Source: Campylobacteraceae bacterium
GTDB lineage: Bacteria > Campylobacterota > Campylobacteria > Campylobacterales > Sulfurovaceae
DNA: 64,000 nt
Reading direction: 5' to 3'
NCBI GenBank assembly: GCA_027100635.1
Contig: JAMOOQ010000012.1
Coordinates: 62,001-126,000 of the forward strand
Positions 21,807 through 31,148 of this stretch are shown here, one piece after another (positions within the stretch are counted from its first letter, which is position 1; each line of letters starts with the position of its first letter). Position numbers and translations under genes: made by a program. Below the pieces are notes generated by a model that ran no database searches, was not told where the DNA came from, and saw only the letters and a list, made by a program, of their open reading frames with translations.

Positions 21807-21956
21807 ATGAGTATTGGTGATATATTTTATATAATTTCTGCTATTTTCTTTTCTCTTATTACCTTTGGAATCGTGCGTGGATATTATAGAAGAAAGTTTG
21901 ATGACAAAGGTAGAAGACTTGATATGATTGATGAGTATAAAGATAAAACAGATTAA
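21807..21956 (+). CDS. Small single-TM protein (49 aa)
   Basis: Read directly: MSIGDIFYIISAIFFSLITFGIVRGYYRRKFDDKGRRLDMIDEYKDKTD*, directly after trmL; absent from supplied ORF list. Confidence 0.55.
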   Translation: MSIGDIFYIISAIFFSLITFGIVRGYYRRKFDDKGRRLDMIDEYKDKTD

Positions 21957-22005
21957 TATTTATCTTTTGGTATAATATTAATAATTTAAATTAAAAGGAG
22001 TCATT

Positions 22006-22497
22006 GTGGTGGAAAAAGAGCCAATGACTGATATAACATACGAGAAATTGACTATAGAGTTAGAGTATCTCAAAACAAAAGAGAGAGCTAATATCGCAAA
22101 AGAGATTGAATCTGCTTTAGAACTAGGAGATTTAAAAGAAAATGCTGAATATCATGCAGCAAAAGATAAGCAGGGATTAATGGAAGCTCGTATTATTGAG
22201 CTTCAAGATATTGTTGGAAGAGCAATTGTGATTGACCCTTCTAAATTAGCTCATAATAGAATAAGTTTTGGCTCAACCATATTAATAGTGGATACTAAAA
22301 CAGATGAAGAGATTACTTACACTATATTAGGAACTCAAGAGAGCAATCCAAATAAAGGATTAATTTCAATTAAATCTCCATTAGCAAAACAACTTTTGGG
22401 TAAGGAAGAGGGTGATAGTGTTAGAGTAGATTTACCATCAGGAAAAGTCAAATATGATATTGAAGAGGTCTATTATAAAGAGATAAACCTATCATGA
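22006..22497 (+). CDS. greA: Transcription elongation factor GreA
   Basis: ALELGDLKENAEYHAAKDKQGLMEARI... GreA coiled-coil signature. Confidence 0.93.
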   Translation: MVEKEPMTDITYEKLTIELEYLKTKERANIAKEIESALELGDLKENAEYHAAKDKQGLMEARIIELQDIVGRAIVIDPSKLAHNRISFGSTILIVDTKTDEEITYTILGTQESNPNKGLISIKSPLAKQLLGKEEGDSVRVDLPSGKVKYDIEEVYYKEINLS

Positions 22498-23501
22498 AAG
22501 TTGGAGTTGTTGGGGCAAGTGGGTATACAGGATTAGAGCTTATTAAAATGTTAATATCTCATCCTTATTTTGAAATTTCAGTTCTTGCTACTACCACAGG
22601 AGATACAAGAGTTGAAGAACTTCATCCATCATTGCAAGATGTTATAAGTTTTCCAATAGAAAAAGCAGATGCTAATTTGATTTCAGAAAATTGTGATTTA
22701 GTATTCTTGGCACTTCCTCATAAAGCATCAATGGGATTTGCAAAACTGTTATTAGCTAATGGTGTAAAAGTTGTGGACTTATCAGCAGACTATAGATTAG
22801 ATAAAGATACTTATGAGGAGCATTATTGTGAACATGAAGATGTGGAAAGTTTAGATAAGAGTGTTTATGCTTTAATTGAATACTACAGAGAAGATTTAAA
22901 AAAGACTTCACTAGCATCAGGTCCAGGATGTTATCCAACTGCAACACTTCTTGGAATTTTACCATTTATTGATTATATAGATGAAAATGCACCAATGTTT
23001 GTTGATGCAAAATCAGGAGTAAGTGGAGCAGGTAAAAAGTTATCCGAGGTATCTCATTTTGTGAATATGAATGATAATATATTTGCATATAATCCTCTTA
23101 AACATAGACATGCTCCAGAGATTGCCGAGAAGATAAAGCTTATTAGTGGTAAAAAAATATCTGTAAATTTTGTTCCTCATTTAATCCCTGTAACAAGAGG
23201 AGAACTTATTAGCGTGTATTCCACTTTAAAAGATAAAAATATAGACCCTTTAGAAATTTTAAAAGAGCATTATAAGAATGATCCATTTATTAGAATCAGA
23301 GAAAATCCAGTTGATATTAAAAGCACAGCAGGTACTCATTTTTGTGATATATTTGCTAGTAAAAATGAAAATGGGCTTTTTGTAAACTCTGCAATTGATA
23401 ATCTTTTAAGAGGAGCATCTTCTCAAGCACTTGTTGCTGCAAATTTAATGTGTGGGTTTCCAGAAAATACAGCAATTCCTACAATCTCTTATATTCCATA
23501 A
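22494..23501 (+). CDS. argC: N-acetyl-gamma-glutamyl-phosphate reductase
   Basis: VGVVGASGYTGLELIKML, GPGCYPTATLLGI, KSGVSGAGK. Confidence 0.95.
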   Translation: MKVGVVGASGYTGLELIKMLISHPYFEISVLATTTGDTRVEELHPSLQDVISFPIEKADANLISENCDLVFLALPHKASMGFAKLLLANGVKVVDLSADYRLDKDTYEEHYCEHEDVESLDKSVYALIEYYREDLKKTSLASGPGCYPTATLLGILPFIDYIDENAPMFVDAKSGVSGAGKKLSEVSHFVNMNDNIFAYNPLKHRHAPEIAEKIKLISGKKISVNFVPHLIPVTRGELISVYSTLKDKNIDPLEILKEHYKNDPFIRIRENPVDIKSTAGTHFCDIFASKNENGLFVNSAIDNLLRGASSQALVAANLMCGFPENTAIPTISYIP

Positions 23502-23580
23502 TATATATATATTAATGAAAAATAACTTATCGGAAGTGATGGCTTTAGCCTCACAAAAAGCTGAAGCTAAAGTACCAGTT

Positions 23581-23648
23581 CTGAATTTAATGGTTATTTG
23601 TCATTATTTAATGGTTGTTTGTCATTCTGAATTTAATTCAGAATCTAG
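23581..23648. repeat. Dispersed palindromic intergenic repeat, family A copy 2 (right-end half)
   Basis: TTTGTCATTCTGAATTTAATTCAGAATCTAG preceded by degenerate units. Confidence 0.65.
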
Positions 23649-23668
23649 TTTTAAAAGAAGAATATTCA

Positions 23669-24370
23669 GTGATAAAAATAGAAAATAGAGCTATTTTTAT
23701 AGCTGATGTTCATTATCCACACCATGGAGATAAAATATTTGATCTATTAAGTGTTACTTTTTTACAAAAAAATAAAATTTCTCAAATATTTTTTTTAGGT
23801 GATATTTTTGATATTCTTTTTGAAAATACTCAATATCTTATAAATTATAATAAAAAATTAATACAAGTTATAAATAGTATTGATATAAATATAAGAATTT
23901 CTTATTTTGAGGGAAATCATGACTTTAATTTAAGAGGAATTTTACCTAATATAACTATATATTCTATAGAAAATCAGCCTCAACAGATGTTACTTGGTAA
24001 TAAAATTGTATCAATTTCCCATGGAGATAAGTATGAAATGGGTTTAAGATATAGAATTTACAGTAAATTTATTAGAAATAGTTTTATTATAAAGTATCTA
24101 ATTCCTTTAAAAAATACTCTATTAGCCAAACAGATTAGTAAATTAAAAAAGAAAAAGATATGTAAAAAATTAGATAATTTTACCCAAATTGTGAATAAAA
24201 TTTTATCAAACTATAATAGTGAAGAGTTAGTAATAGAAGCTCATTATCATCAAGGAGTGATAATAGATAACTATATCTCATTGCCTTCTTTGGCTTGTCA
24301 AAATATGATTGCAATTGTAGAAAATGGTGAAATTTTATTTAAGAAGATAAAGTTTAATACCCCTTTATAG
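23669..24370 (+). CDS. Metallophosphoesterase, UDP-2,3-diacylglucosamine pyrophosphatase (LpxH)-like
   Basis: IADVHYPHHGDK, FFLGDIFDILF, FEGNHDFNL, VISLSHGDKYEMGLRYRIYSKF-like; start placed at GTG 23669 because the upstream extension is repeat-derived. Confidence 0.8.
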   Translation: MIKIENRAIFIADVHYPHHGDKIFDLLSVTFLQKNKISQIFFLGDIFDILFENTQYLINYNKKLIQVINSIDINIRISYFEGNHDFNLRGILPNITIYSIENQPQQMLLGNKIVSISHGDKYEMGLRYRIYSKFIRNSFIIKYLIPLKNTLLAKQISKLKKKKICKKLDNFTQIVNKILSNYNSEELVIEAHYHQGVIIDNYISLPSLACQNMIAIVENGEILFKKIKFNTPL

Positions 24371-24376
24371 GGAGTA

Positions 24377-25171
24377 TTAATATTTTTTAATTATAACTTT
24401 TGCATACATTCCAGGAAAAACATTTGCACCATTCTTATTAAAACTAACACGCATTTTTATTTTATGTGTCATTGGATTAGCATCAGGAATAATCGCTTTT
24501 ATTTTACCTATTGTTTCATAGTTTAAAGATGGGATAAGAACTTTCACCTTGTCATTCTCTTTTACATACTTTAATATACTTTCAGATAATGATACATCAA
24601 TCTCTAAATCTTCAGTATCAATAAGCATTATAGTGAGCATCCCTGGCATAACCATATCACCTACTTTTATATTCTTTTGAACAACAACACCATCTGATGG
24701 AGCTTTCATTTTAATATAATTATATGTAGAAGCCACCTGTTTTGCTTTTATAGCCATCTGTTTAACAGCTACTCTACCAGTTTCTAGCATTGTTTGAGCA
24801 TTGTCTGCCATCATCTCTAAATCATCAAGTTGCATTGCAGGAGCACCCTTCTTATTTTTAAGAGCCTCTTTTCTTCTTTGCAATATTTTGATTCGTTTTT
24901 GCCAAAATTGAACAATAACTTGGGTTTGTTCTAGTGCTAAATCAGCCTGAGATTTCATTATATCAAACTCTGCTGATTCCATCTCATAAAGATCATCTTC
25001 ACGTTTTACTTTATCTCCAAGCTTTACAAATACTTTCTTGATATAGCCCATATATCTACTACCAATCATCTTTTGACCATTAGATACAACAGTACCTGTT
25101 AAAGTCAATTGAGCTGCATTAGCATTTTGCATTACAAAAAGTAACAATATAGAAAAAATTATTTTTTTCAA
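24377..25171 (-). CDS. Efflux RND/HlyD-type periplasmic adaptor subunit
   Basis: Signal peptide; lipoyl-like halves GYIKKVFVKLGDKVKREDDLYEME and APSDGVVVQKNIKVGDMV. Confidence 0.8.
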   Translation of the reverse strand: MKKIIFSILLLFVMQNANAAQLTLTGTVVSNGQKMIGSRYMGYIKKVFVKLGDKVKREDDLYEMESAEFDIMKSQADLALEQTQVIVQFWQKRIKILQRRKEALKNKKGAPAMQLDDLEMMADNAQTMLETGRVAVKQMAIKAKQVASTYNYIKMKAPSDGVVVQKNIKVGDMVMPGMLTIMLIDTEDLEIDVSLSESILKYVKENDKVKVLIPSLNYETIGKIKAIIPDANPMTHKIKMRVSFNKNGANVFPGMYAKVIIKKY

Positions 25172-25206
25172 AAAACTATCCTTTTAAACTTATTATAGTA
25201 AATTAT

Positions 25207-25617
25207 TTACCAATTTCTTAGTTGAGTATGGCACTTCATACACTCTTTTGTTATCTTTGTAAAGGCGTGTATAGCTTGAACTGTATCACCTTGTGAAAAT
25301 CTTTCTAATAAGACTTTTGTTTTTTTATTAATTCGTCTTTTTATACTATTTGATATTTGAACTTTATTATTTACATAACGAGTCATAACATCCTTCTCTT
25401 CAACCTCTTCTAAAGGTGGCTCTACCTTTACTATAGTCTTTGTAAGCTTTGTTGTACCAACTTTTATCATATCAAAATTATTATAGAAAAATCCATTTTG
25501 AATATCTTGCATTGCTGATGCCATTATTTGCATATCTTTAATTCTATCCTCTTTAGTATAATTAGTTGCAGATAGAGTTGCAGTCACTATTGCTAATGTC
25601 ACAATTATTTTTTTCAT
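25207..25617 (-). CDS. Exported cytochrome c'-like protein (C-terminal CXXCH)
   Basis: Signal peptide, helical body, C-terminal ITKECMKCHTQLRNW. Confidence 0.6.
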   Translation of the reverse strand: MKKIIVTLAIVTATLSATNYTKEDRIKDMQIMASAMQDIQNGFFYNNFDMIKVGTTKLTKTIVKVEPPLEEVEEKDVMTRYVNNKVQISNSIKRRINKKTKVLLERFSQGDTVQAIHAFTKITKECMKCHTQLRNW

Positions 25618-25807
25618 TCTTACTCCTACTTTTTTAAATTACCCATTGTATCAAAATAATAATTAAAGATTCATCAATGTTTCTTATAATTTAAAATATA
25701 TATAACTACAATTTATTATTTAAGTTTCAATTTAGTAAATTATAGTTATAGTTTTGGTATGCATATTATGCAATAAAAATTTAATTAAAGCCTTGGGAGG
25801 ATTTAAA

Positions 25808-26887
25808 ATGAGAAGAATAGTAATAGCGAGTGCAATCACAATTGCAACAATGACAACAGTAAGTGCAGAGTTTAGTTTTGGTGATATGTTTAGAGATATG
25901 AAAGATGCAGCAACATCAATGAGTCATGATGCAAGAGATAGTGTTGATTCAATGAAAGATGGAGCAGTTGAACTTGGTAAAAGTGGTGAGAGAACTGCTA
26001 CAAGTATGAGTAAAGATGCTAAAGATTCAGCTGTTAAAGTTTCTGATGATCTTAAAACTAGTGAAATTGCTACAGTAAATAGTGGTGAAAGATCTGTAAC
26101 TAATGTTAGTAAAGATGTAAGAGATTCTACAGTAGAACTTGCAGAAGATACAAAAGATTCTATTACAAATACTTCAAGAGATATGAAAGATAGCTCAACA
26201 ATGGCTACTAAAGATATGAAAGATAGTGCTATTGCAGTTTCTGGAGATATGAGTGATACTACAAAAACAATCTCTAATGATACAAATGATGCAACTAAAA
26301 ATGTATCTGATAACTTGAATGATTCTACTAAGACAATTTCAAATGATACAAATGATGCAACTAAAAATATTTCTGATAACTTAAATGATTCAACAAAAAC
26401 AATTTCAAATGATACAGCAGATTCAGCTAAAAATGTATCTAATAATATCAATGATTCTACAAAAACAATCTCTAATGATACAGCAGACTCAGCTAAAACT
26501 GTTTCTAATAACATTAATGATTCTACTAAGACAATTTCAAATGATACAAATGATGCAACTAAAAATATTTCTGATAACTTAAATGATTCAACAAAAACAA
26601 TTTCAAATGATACGAATGATGCAACTAAAAATGTATCTAATAACTTGAATGATTCAACAAAAACAATCTCTAATGATACAGCAGATGCAACTAAAACAAT
26701 TTCTGATAATGCGAATGACTCTACAAAGACAATTTCAAATGATACAGCAGATGCAACTAAAACAGTTTCAAGTAATGCAAATGATTCTACAAAAACAATT
26801 TCTAATGATACAGCAGATGCAACTAAAACAGTTTCTAGTAATGCAAATGATTCTACAAAAACAATTTCTAATGATACTCAAAAATAA
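25808..26887 (+). CDS. Exported low-complexity 11-residue repeat protein (LEA/hendecad-like)
   Basis: Signal peptide MRRIVIASAITIATMTTVSA followed by tandem 11-mers, consensus [ST]xKx[IV]S[ND][ND]xxD; internal ATG 25808 preferred over ORF-track start 25754. Confidence 0.75.
   Translation: MRRIVIASAITIATMTTVSAEFSFGDMFRDMKDAATSMSHDARDSVDSMKDGAVELGKSGERTATSMSKDAKDSAVKVSDDLKTSEIATVNSGERSVTNVSKDVRDSTVELAEDTKDSITNTSRDMKDSSTMATKDMKDSAIAVSGDMSDTTKTISNDTNDATKNVSDNLNDSTKTISNDTNDATKNISDNLNDSTKTISNDTADSAKNVSNNINDSTKTISNDTADSAKTVSNNINDSTKTISNDTNDATKNISDNLNDSTKTISNDTNDATKNVSNNLNDSTKTISNDTADATKTISDNANDSTKTISNDTADATKTVSSNANDSTKTISNDTADATKTVSSNANDSTKTISNDTQK
26260..26884 (+). repeat. Intragenic tandem repeat, about 66-bp units (22 aa = two 11-mers)
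   Basis: Ten copies of [S/T]TKTISNDT spaced every 22 residues. Confidence 0.85.
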
Positions 26888-26903
26888 TTAGTATATAATT
26901 ATG

Positions 26904-26926
26904 AAGCAGACCTTTTTGGTCTGTTT
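26904..26926 (+). terminator. Hairpin terminator after repeat-protein gene
   Basis: AAGCAGACC-TTTTT-GGTCTGTTT. Confidence 0.6.
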
Positions 26927-26992
26927 ATATATTTAATTATGGATACAGATATTATATATAATTAAATATATATCAATCTAAAGGAGAGAGTT

Positions 26993-28105
26993 GTGAAAAA
27001 TAAGTTTAAAATAGGTCTATCAATATTAGCAATATTATCTATTAGTAGTTTGGCAAATGCAAATCAGGAGACTGAATTAAATGATGCAAATAAAAGTAAA
27101 TCTATAATTAAAGAGGAAAATAAAGTACCTATTATAGAGATTCATATTCCAAAAGTTCCAGAAGTACCAAAAGTACCCAAAGTTGTCACCATTGGTGGCA
27201 ACCCTCCAGTGGTAGAAAATGAAAGTATATATGAAAAAAGAAAAAGATTAAATCATAAAATCAATCCCTTACCTATACAATTACAACAAGATGTTAAAGT
27301 TGTATCAACTGATACCAAAAAAGAGTTACAAGTTGGAGATATTAAAAATAATAGAGTAAGTGCATATCTTAGAGGTACTTTTGTAGATTCTAATAGTGTA
27401 AAAAATAGTTTAGTAAAAGCAGGTTTTACTCTTTTATCAGAATATGTAATAGATAAAAAAGGTCTTTTAACAACAATAGTATTTACAAGTGAAGAGTTCC
27501 AAAAACAAGGGGATAAACCTAATAGGGGTTTTGCTAGTTCAATGAGAATCTTAGTTGATAAGAAAAATAAACAGATCTCCATAACAAATCCACTATATAC
27601 ATCAAGAGCATTTATGCAAGATGAATTTGATGAGAAAATTTCACAAGTAGTATTAGATAAATTAAGAGGTGCTTTTAGTGGACTAAAAGATTCTGATGGT
27701 ATGATAAAGTTTCATCTTCTCCCTAAATATCATTTTATGGTATCAATGCCATATTATAAAGATATGTTAGAGGTTGCATCAGCAAAGGACTCACAAACTC
27801 TTATAGATAAAATAAAAGCCCATAAAAAAGGTAAAAAACTTTTATATATGCAAAAACTTTCTAAAGATAGGTTTGTTATTGGAATACAATTAAGTAAAAG
27901 AACATCTAAGTTTGTAAAAAAGATTGGTTATGAAAATTCTGGATTGCTTCCTTATCCAATACTTATAGAAAATGGTGTTGCTAAAATTCTTGACCCTAAA
28001 TATTATATAGCAGTTATGTACCCTAAATTAAAGATGTCTCAGTTTATGACAATTGCAACTATTCCTGATGCAATAGAAAAAGATTGTGGAAGAGTTTTTA
28101 GATAA
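26993..28105 (+). CDS. Exported hypothetical protein
   Basis: GTG start with SD (aaaggagag), signal peptide ...SSLANA, proline-rich PKVPEVPKVPKV segment. Confidence 0.65.
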   Translation: MKNKFKIGLSILAILSISSLANANQETELNDANKSKSIIKEENKVPIIEIHIPKVPEVPKVPKVVTIGGNPPVVENESIYEKRKRLNHKINPLPIQLQQDVKVVSTDTKKELQVGDIKNNRVSAYLRGTFVDSNSVKNSLVKAGFTLLSEYVIDKKGLLTTIVFTSEEFQKQGDKPNRGFASSMRILVDKKNKQISITNPLYTSRAFMQDEFDEKISQVVLDKLRGAFSGLKDSDGMIKFHLLPKYHFMVSMPYYKDMLEVASAKDSQTLIDKIKAHKKGKKLLYMQKLSKDRFVIGIQLSKRTSKFVKKIGYENSGLLPYPILIENGVAKILDPKYYIAVMYPKLKMSQFMTIATIPDAIEKDCGRVFR

Positions 28106-28130
28106 AAGATTTCTGTTAAAACTTATTTTT

Positions 28131-28265
28131 AGATTCTGTGTCAAGCACGGAATGACTGTTGTTTCTCAAATTGAGTATGACTGTTGTTTCTCAAATTGAG
28201 TATGACTGTTGTTTCTCAAATTGAGTATGACTGTTGTTTGTCATTCTGAATTTAATTCAGAATCT
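28131..28265. repeat. Dispersed palindromic intergenic repeat, family A copy 3, with three exact 25-bp tandem units
   Basis: AGATTCTGTGTCAAGCACGGAATGAC..., ATGACTGTTGTTTCTCAAATTGAGT x3 (28152-28226), ...GTCATTCTGAATTTAATTCAGAATCT. Confidence 0.8.
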
Positions 28266-28338
28266 AGTTTTGAAAAAAATCTAAAATACGAGTTAAATAA
28301 CTTTTGCTTAAAGTTCTTCTAATCTAAAAAATACTAAA

Positions 28339-28638
28339 ATGAATGCAAATAAATTCCTCCAAAAGATACTATATATGCAAGAGATAGAGACAGAAAAAAA
28401 TAATGGGATTGATATAATTACTATTTTATCAATATTAGGCGTAATGATTGCAATTTTATCAATGGCAATTATTAGAATATATATAAATAAAGAGATTTAT
28501 TACGAGAGTATAGAGATAACAAAAATCAAAAAAGAGTATAGTATATTAAAAGAGGAACAAGTCTCTTTGGTATATAGTATAAATAAATTAAGATATAAGA
28601 ATCTAATTGTTGATATGATCTCTGATACACAAAAATAA
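28339..28638 (+). CDS. Hypothetical single-TM protein
   Basis: Coherent 99-aa ORF with TM segment. Confidence 0.5.
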   Translation: MNANKFLQKILYMQEIETEKNNGIDIITILSILGVMIAILSMAIIRIYINKEIYYESIEITKIKKEYSILKEEQVSLVYSINKLRYKNLIVDMISDTQK

Positions 28639-28821
28639 AGCTAACAGTAAGCTAATAATAGCTATACTTTTAATCTAGTTAGATAATCAATCTAACAATT
28701 TTAGACTTTCAAAAAATCAATATTCCAACTCTTATAAAATTTTTGTATTTTGCTATCTAGTATTTTACTATAATTTTGAGTTTATTAAATGAGATTTTAC
28801 CTCAATATTTAGGATAATAAA

Positions 28822-29670
28822 ATGTACTATAAAACAATTAAAGAGCTTATTCTTATACTTTATATTTTTATAAGAGATTTTTCTGGAGCAATTTTTGATA
28901 AAAAGCTTGGTTACTATTCTGCAAGTTTAAGCTTCTACACAATCTCCTCTATTATTCCACTTTTAATCGTTATTTTTTATATTTTTAATAATCTTCCAAT
29001 ATTTGAGGATGTTCATATTCAAATTAGAGAGTTTATAATTCATAACTTTTTACCAACAAATTATAATGAGACTATGAAATATGTGGATAAATTTTTAATC
29101 TCTTCAGATAAAAAGCTAGGGATTTTGGAATTGAGTTATATAATATTAGCAACAACTCTATTCTTTAGAAATTATGATATTGTTATCAATGAAATCTTTG
29201 GTACAAAAAAACGAAATCTATTAAGAGTTGCTAAAACATATTGGATATTTCTTATAGCAGTATCTTTAATAATTCCATTATCATTTTATCTATCTATTCT
29301 TATAGATAACGCTCTAACCAATAATACTTCTCAAGTAACAGTTCATATATTCTATTTTTTACCATATTTTATTATCTGGGGATTGTTTTTTATATCTTAT
29401 AAAGTATCAGCAAGTATTAGGATTCGTACAAAAGCTGCATTTATTAGCTCTTTTATATCTTCTGGAATATGGTATGTATCAAAGATTGGATTTACATTTT
29501 ATATATTAAATAATAGTAAAATGTATCTAAGTATATATGGAAGCCTTAGCATTTTACTTATCTTTATGCTTTGGTTATATCTATCTTGGGCAATCTATCT
29601 TAGAGGGCTTAAATTATGTTGTATGTTAAATAGAAATAAAAATATAGATGGCGTATGGTGTGGCTATTAA
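28822..29670 (+). CDS. YihY/virulence factor BrkB family membrane protein
   Basis: LGYYSASLSFYTISSIIPLLIV..., YGSLSILLIFMLWLYLSWAIYLRG. Confidence 0.85.
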   Translation: MYYKTIKELILILYIFIRDFSGAIFDKKLGYYSASLSFYTISSIIPLLIVIFYIFNNLPIFEDVHIQIREFIIHNFLPTNYNETMKYVDKFLISSDKKLGILELSYIILATTLFFRNYDIVINEIFGTKKRNLLRVAKTYWIFLIAVSLIIPLSFYLSILIDNALTNNTSQVTVHIFYFLPYFIIWGLFFISYKVSASIRIRTKAAFISSFISSGIWYVSKIGFTFYILNNSKMYLSIYGSLSILLIFMLWLYLSWAIYLRGLKLCCMLNRNKNIDGVWCGY

Positions 29671-29853
29671 AACATAGATATTATATCTATATTCATCTTT
29701 TTTTCATTTTAGACTTCTTATCTCATCAAAACTTTTTTATTTTTTGAATAACTCTATAATTTAAATAATTTTCCTCTATATTGCTATTTTTATCAAAAAA
29801 TGAGATATAAATTGATCGTGGTATATCTATCTTTTTGATTTATTATATCATAA

Positions 29854-31131
29854 CTAGATAAAAAGATATATGGCGTATGATATAGAGATTAAAACAAGAA
29901 ACCAAAAAATATTTTTACTAAAAATAGAGGTGATAGAGACTATTAAATAGATTAAAAGTATATCAAAAGTTAAAGGCATTAAATAGGATAACTCTTTAGA
30001 GGAAACATCAATTAATAATAGTAAATATTTATCAAAAATATATCCATACCCCAGAATATGTAGGAATATTGAGATAGGATAAAATAGTATAAATATTAAA
30101 GATAAAAGTATAGAAAATGGTTGCAATATAGATGTAATATCAAATATAGTATGAACTACTGGTAACATTAAAAAAAAGATGCCAATAGGAAAAATTAAAT
30201 ATTTAAAAATCTTATTTTTTATATTTTTAGTATGTAAACCTATCAAATATATATAAAATACGCCAGATACTGATAACCAAAATGCTATAGAGAAGAATAG
30301 CGATATATCTATTGATAATAATCCTAAGACAATCATTAATAAAAAACTAAAACTAAATATCTCAATACCCAAAAGAGTTAAAATCCATGCAAATAGTATC
30401 ATACTATAAGAGCGAATCAGAGATGGTGGCATATCTACAAACCAAAGATAAAATCCAAGAGTCAAAATTGTGATAAAGCCAATATCCAAAAGAGAATGCC
30501 TATATGGAAAATATCTTTTTTGGGTATATTTATATGGTATTGCAATTAGTTTATATATAAAAATCCATAATATTGAAAGATGAAAACCACTAAGAGCTAT
30601 CAAATGACTAACTCCTAATTTGGATACTTGTAATCTCAACTCTTTTGATATTGGTGTTGCCAAAAATATTGCACTATAAAACTCTGATATAAAATTATTC
30701 TTATGTTGAGAGATTATCTCTTTTTGTAAGATTTCAAATTTAGACTCTATATTCTTAGTTAAGAAAATATCTTTTATCTTATATTTAAAAAAGGATATTG
30801 TCATAAAATCTATAAATCTTATCTCTTTATTTGGAATTAATTTAACTCTTACTTTTTGATTCTTAAAACTTCTTTTAGAGTTTAGATATATAAAAAATAT
30901 ATACCCCTCTTTTGATTTAACTTTTACTAATTGTGATGAATCTTGAATATTTTTGGCACTTTGTGGATATATGGTTATAACTTTTGCATTAGTATAATAA
31001 AATGGCTTAGAGATAAAATCTTTGTAGTTAATATAAGAGATAAATAGTCTGCTTAATATAAAAAGGAAAAGAGTTATTACTACTATGAATAACTCTTTTT
31101 TATTCAAAAATAAATTTACTTTTTGAATCAT
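29854..31131 (-). CDS. ComEC/Rec2-related competence membrane protein
   Basis: VSHLIALSGFHLSILWIF and PPSLIRSYSMILFAW motifs. Confidence 0.85.
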   Translation of the reverse strand: MIQKVNLFLNKKELFIVVITLFLFILSRLFISYINYKDFISKPFYYTNAKVITIYPQSAKNIQDSSQLVKVKSKEGYIFFIYLNSKRSFKNQKVRVKLIPNKEIRFIDFMTISFFKYKIKDIFLTKNIESKFEILQKEIISQHKNNFISEFYSAIFLATPISKELRLQVSKLGVSHLIALSGFHLSILWIFIYKLIAIPYKYTQKRYFPYRHSLLDIGFITILTLGFYLWFVDMPPSLIRSYSMILFAWILTLLGIEIFSFSFLLMIVLGLLSIDISLFFSIAFWLSVSGVFYIYLIGLHTKNIKNKIFKYLIFPIGIFFLMLPVVHTIFDITSILQPFSILLSLIFILFYPISIFLHILGYGYIFDKYLLLLIDVSSKELSYLMPLTFDILLIYLIVSITSIFSKNIFWFLVLISISYAIYLFI

Positions 31132-31148
31132 CTATTTAACTATATCAA

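Noticed and set aside
23452-23688. 78-aa ORF ending ...VCHSEFNSESSFKRR
   Set aside because: Overlaps argC in another frame and reads through a family A repeat; CHSEFNSES is the translation of the repeat palindrome, not a gene.
25924-26514. 196-aa minus-strand ORF
   Set aside because: Antisense of the 11-residue repeat gene; openness is a by-product of the repeated codon pattern. The sense strand has signal peptide, SD and terminator.
26385-26891. Plus-strand ORFs rich in MIQQKQ/MILQKQ (26385-26582, 26649-26891)
   Set aside because: Alternative-frame readings of the same tandem repeat.
28152-28226. Possible CRISPR repeats
   Set aside because: 25-bp units directly abut with no spacers; embedded in a family A dispersed element.
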